Assembly (NCBI RefSeq): GCF_009389715.1
Contig: NC_052394.1
Span: forward strand, 23,562,899 to 23,626,898
Length of the DNA: 64,000 bases
Source: Phoenix dactylifera
Taxonomy: Eukaryota; Streptophyta; Magnoliopsida; Arecales; Arecaceae
Direction: 5' to 3'
The position numbers and the translations under genes are program-made. Of this stretch, positions 60,931 to 64,000 are shown piece by piece; position 1 is the stretch's first letter; every line of letters begins with the position of its first letter. The notes beneath the pieces are model-generated. The model searched no databases. It was not told where the DNA came from and was given only the letters and a program-made list of their open reading frames with translations.

Positions 60931-62420
60931 ATTTCTCCTATGCTATTTCTTGTAGGGAATCACACGAGCAAATGGTAGATAGATACCACAACTCGGAAAG
61001 CATTGAGACCAGATCGGCCCAAGATTGCATTGTAAGCTGAGGGGATTCAAACTACCAAGAAATTTAACCTCGCACTGTTGTTGCTAGGCACTTGTCCCAT
61101 GGTAACCAGTAAATTAATCACCCCTTCCACGGAGACAGAATCACCTAAGAAACCGACTAGAGGTGTATTGACTTTATACAACCGCTCGGTAGATGCTTTC
61201 ATTCGTTGGAATACATCATAAAATAACACGTCAGTCGAACTTCCATTACCAACTAGAATTCTCTTTACATCATATTTTTTGGTTGTAAGAGAAATAACCA
61301 CTGCATCATTATGAGGAGTCTATACTCCTCCCAGGTCGGCGTCAAAGAAAGAAATAACATCTCTCGTGTGCTGTCTCTTCGGAGTAGCTTCAGCCTTCTG
61401 ACAACCGCGAGAGTACCGTCAGCAATCGTGTTGATAACTCCTACTGTCGGATGGTTGTCGATCAGCTCTGAAGGTGGCTGATCCGAGGCAAACTTTTTTC
61501 GACCACACCGAGTATGCACGTATCGATCCAACCATCCACATCGGATGAGTGCTTCAATTTCGTCCTTGAGTTGGATACACTCCTCGGTATCATATCCGTG
61601 ATCTCAATGAAAACATCAATACTTCTTATCTCTTTTATTCATCGATGCCTTCATTCGATACGGAGGCCGTAGGTAGCCTCAGCCTTCAATCTCCATGAGG
61701 ATCTGAGTCCTTAGTGTAGTGAGAGGAGTATATCTCTCAAACTTTCAAGGAGGACGATTGGGCCGGCGTGGACTCTTTTCGTCATGGGTGAAATACTTCT
61801 CAACGCACCCCGATCTTCATGTCTCCTTTTGCATCCTCAGTTGGGTCTTCCACTAGCCGACTCACAATGTGAGGCCATGGCTTCCTCTACATTAGCATAC
61901 TTTTCAGCATATGCCAATATCTCGGCAAAGTCTACAGAAAAGTACTTTTCCAAAGAAAAGAGGAAATGAGACGGTGTTAAATCGCCTATCATTGCTGATA
62001 TCGCGACCGATTGATCTAGATCGCAGACTTCCAATGTCACCGTATTAAAATAATTGACGTAATCTTTGAGGGACCCTCTTTTCCTCTGCTTGACATTGAG
62101 CAACGCATCAGAACCATGACACTAACTTCGACTGGAGATAAAGTGCATAGTAAAAAGATGTCCGAGCTGCTCGAAAGAATGAATCAATCCGAGCTGAAGC
62201 CTTGAAAACCAAAATCGAGCCGCTATGCGAAGAGTAGCAGAAAAAGATTTGCAAAGCACGGTATCAGTAGCACCATACAACATCATGAGAGTTCTGAAGC
62301 TCTCTAAATGATCCAAACGATCCGAGGTGCCATCGTATGGCTCTACCTGAGGTATTTTGAACTAAGGTGGGATCGATTGCTCCACGATCTTCTAAGAAAG
62401 AGAGGTTTCTTAGAGAATTT
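60930..62420 (-). mobile_element. Broken Tat-type Ty3/gypsy gag-protease region
   Basis: On the minus strand, from high to low coordinates, come Gag segments (HLESFRTLMMLYGATD, FSRLQLGLIHSFEQLG, then RGSLKDYVNYFNTVTLEV and SLEKYFSVDFAEILAYAEKY). A protease segment (VISLTTKKYDVKRILV, GSSTDVLFYDVF, NTPLVGF) and YNAILGR follow. The order and motifs fit Tat/Retand-type non-chromodomain gypsy elements. Reverse transcriptase and integrase are absent. The coding region is in several pieces, with multiple breaks, so this is an old fossil. Confidence 0.72.
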
Positions 62421-63007
62421 GAGTTCATTATTTAACCTTAAAGTCTGCCCCTTAAGGGCCTGAATTTGACGGCTCATCTCCTCAATTTTTTTTTTATTGA
62501 GGTCGGCTTCTCACTGAGGTAGGGGCTCCATATGACGAGGAGATTAGAGACTTGAAGTAGAATTTTTGTCGGAATAGGGGCTTAGAATACGTCACTCTCC
62601 ATCCCGACGAGAACTCCTTAGTCAAGTATGTCGACTTTGGTGAGATCGCTCTGTACTTTGATGTCAAGAATGGTGGCTAACTTGGCGTGTATGGCGCGTT
62701 GGTTATGGGGAGCGGCGGTTAGGCTGAACAGGTTCTAGTTGGATTGGTTCCAGATATGTTGTTATTTGTTGTTAGCCCTGAACTGCCCCAGTTAAGGCCT
62801 GCACCTGTTGTACGAACAGATTAAATTACTCAACGTTCATAGGTGCAGTGGATTGTATTGGCGGGCATGTTTCGAACTCTACAGTGAATCTTGTGAGGAC
62901 AAAGCTCGGTGCTATAAGGCATGGATGCTCCGCGATTTCTTCGTGATCTCATATTGATGATTTTTCCCCTTTTTTAGTGTGGGTACTATAATACGCTTTT
63001 TTTTAGC

Positions 63008-63655
63008 ACCAATCTAGAGCTACGAAATTCTGAACCGAGGTCGGGACGGTGCTCAGCTCGCCTTGAGGTCGGTAAGAACCGAGCTGAATGAAGTCAGATG
63101 AGACTGAAGTGAGGAAGATTTGGTCGCCTTCGAGGCCAACCTGCAAGAAATCCACCTACCAAAAAATTTTTGGTTGAAAATCCTTTGATAGTTAAGTTAG
63201 AATAGTAGAGTAATAATATAGAAGAAAAAACTTCATAGAAAGTAGTCTCTAAAAATGAGTTTACCCAAGGATCCCTAAGCCATCCCTTTATATATGGTAG
63301 CATACTGATCTGTTATTTGATTTAGCGTGGCATACTTTAATTACAAGGTAACGGTTCGTTGTACGTTAACAATATGGAAACCAACCTACATGAGCACGCA
63401 GCGGTAATTATGCCGATCGCGCATTGATTGTAGTATTACCCTAACTAATACGGAGAATAAGAATCTCGGTCTAATCCAAAGTAAAGATATTAAATATTTC
63501 TCCCATCACCTATATTAACCAAAGTTTGAACAAGCCGTAATCCGATAAGTTCTGCGGGGGAGAACGGTTCCTGCTGAGAACTACCTTGGAAAAGTAGATA
63601 AAGTAGATACAGAAGTCGAGAAACTCCCAGTTGGATACGTCGACCGAATTTCTAC
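63008..63655 (-). mobile_element. Likely 5' LTR of the Tat-like fossil
   Basis: On the minus strand the sequence begins TGTAGAAATTCGG at 63655 and carries a TATA-like CCATATATAAAGGG near 63298-63285. It ends near 63010, before a leader-like ATTGGTGCTAAAAA. Its 3' part (63008-63140) is the direct repeat of 60790-60920. Boundaries are approximate. Confidence 0.45.
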
Positions 63656-63659
63656 ATTT

Positions 63660-64000
63660 TGACTGGCCGGTATCCACTGCATATCAAATCAAACGTGCGA
63701 GTAATTAAAACTCGACTACTGCGTAAACGAGACGAGACGACCCGGAGATGGACATCAGCATGGGCGGTGGTGGGCTCGGAGATGAAGAGGTTTGGGGTTG
63801 GCCTCGGACCGACCAAGCTAGAAAAAAAAATGAAAAGATCTACCCACGTTACGTATCTTAAAAATATTAACAAATCACAATAAGATATAGAAAAAAAATG
63901 AAAAGCGAGAAATCGGACGAATATGGGAGTGAGATTTGGGGATGAATCTTGGACGAAAATAGGAGTAAAAAAGTAGACGAAAAAGCAACAGTATGGGAAA
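63660..64000. other. Unassigned DNA at the right window edge
   Basis: Purine-rich sequence with short frames on both strands. Nothing was recognised. Confidence 0.4.

Overview
This is plant nuclear DNA, most likely from a monocot and possibly a palm. The genes have plant-specific architecture: a BEL1-like TALE homeobox gene, a four-exon NPF transporter, and a RABA2-type Rab11 GTPase. The first exons of the BEL1-like and carrier genes are very GC-rich, as is common in monocots, and the spacers are AT-rich and full of LTR, LINE, SINE and MITE debris. The palm suggestion is inference; no species can be fixed from the sequence alone.

Layout. 1-3.2 kb: a long TA microsatellite, a broken chromovirus 3' end, then (minus) exon 1 of a mitochondrial carrier gene whose remaining exons lie beyond the left edge. 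3.2-7.4 kb: spacer with a hAT-like MITE. 7.4-12.1 kb (minus): four-exon BEL1-like homeobox gene with a net one-base frame change at its extreme C-terminus. 12.1-17.6 kb: spacer with a LINE reverse-transcriptase fragment, a short NPF exon-1 pseudogene beside a small tandem repeat, and a short-LTR (TRIM-like) relic. 17.6-20.4 kb (minus): complete NPF (NRT1/PTR) transporter gene, 607 aa. 21.3-29.5 kb: an apparently whole, very young Ty3/gypsy chromovirus (7.4 kb) inserted into the second copy of an older ~380-bp tandem duplication. 29.5-33.5 kb: spacer with a 5'-truncated LINE. 33.5-35.7 kb (minus): RABA2-type GTPase. 36.8-37.1 kb: possible TRIM element. 37.4-41.3 kb (plus): Elongin-C. 42.3-45.5 kb (plus): RPN11, the proteasome lid deubiquitinase. 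46.9-51.7 kb: an unexplained GC-rich island, a Tourist-like MITE, a SINE and a subtilase pseudogene. 51.9-52.3 kb (minus): a small two-exon gene for an 81-residue secreted six-cysteine peptide. 53-64 kb: AT-rich repeat territory with two tandem LINE 3' ends and a decayed Tat-type gypsy nest.

Functional reading. The host genes do not form a pathway. Two neighbouring plus-strand genes, Elongin-C and RPN11, both act in the ubiquitin-proteasome system, but co-regulation cannot be shown from sequence. The least described gene is the small cysteine-rich secreted peptide. Exon limits come from GT/AG sites, reading phase and remembered family alignments; no searches were run.
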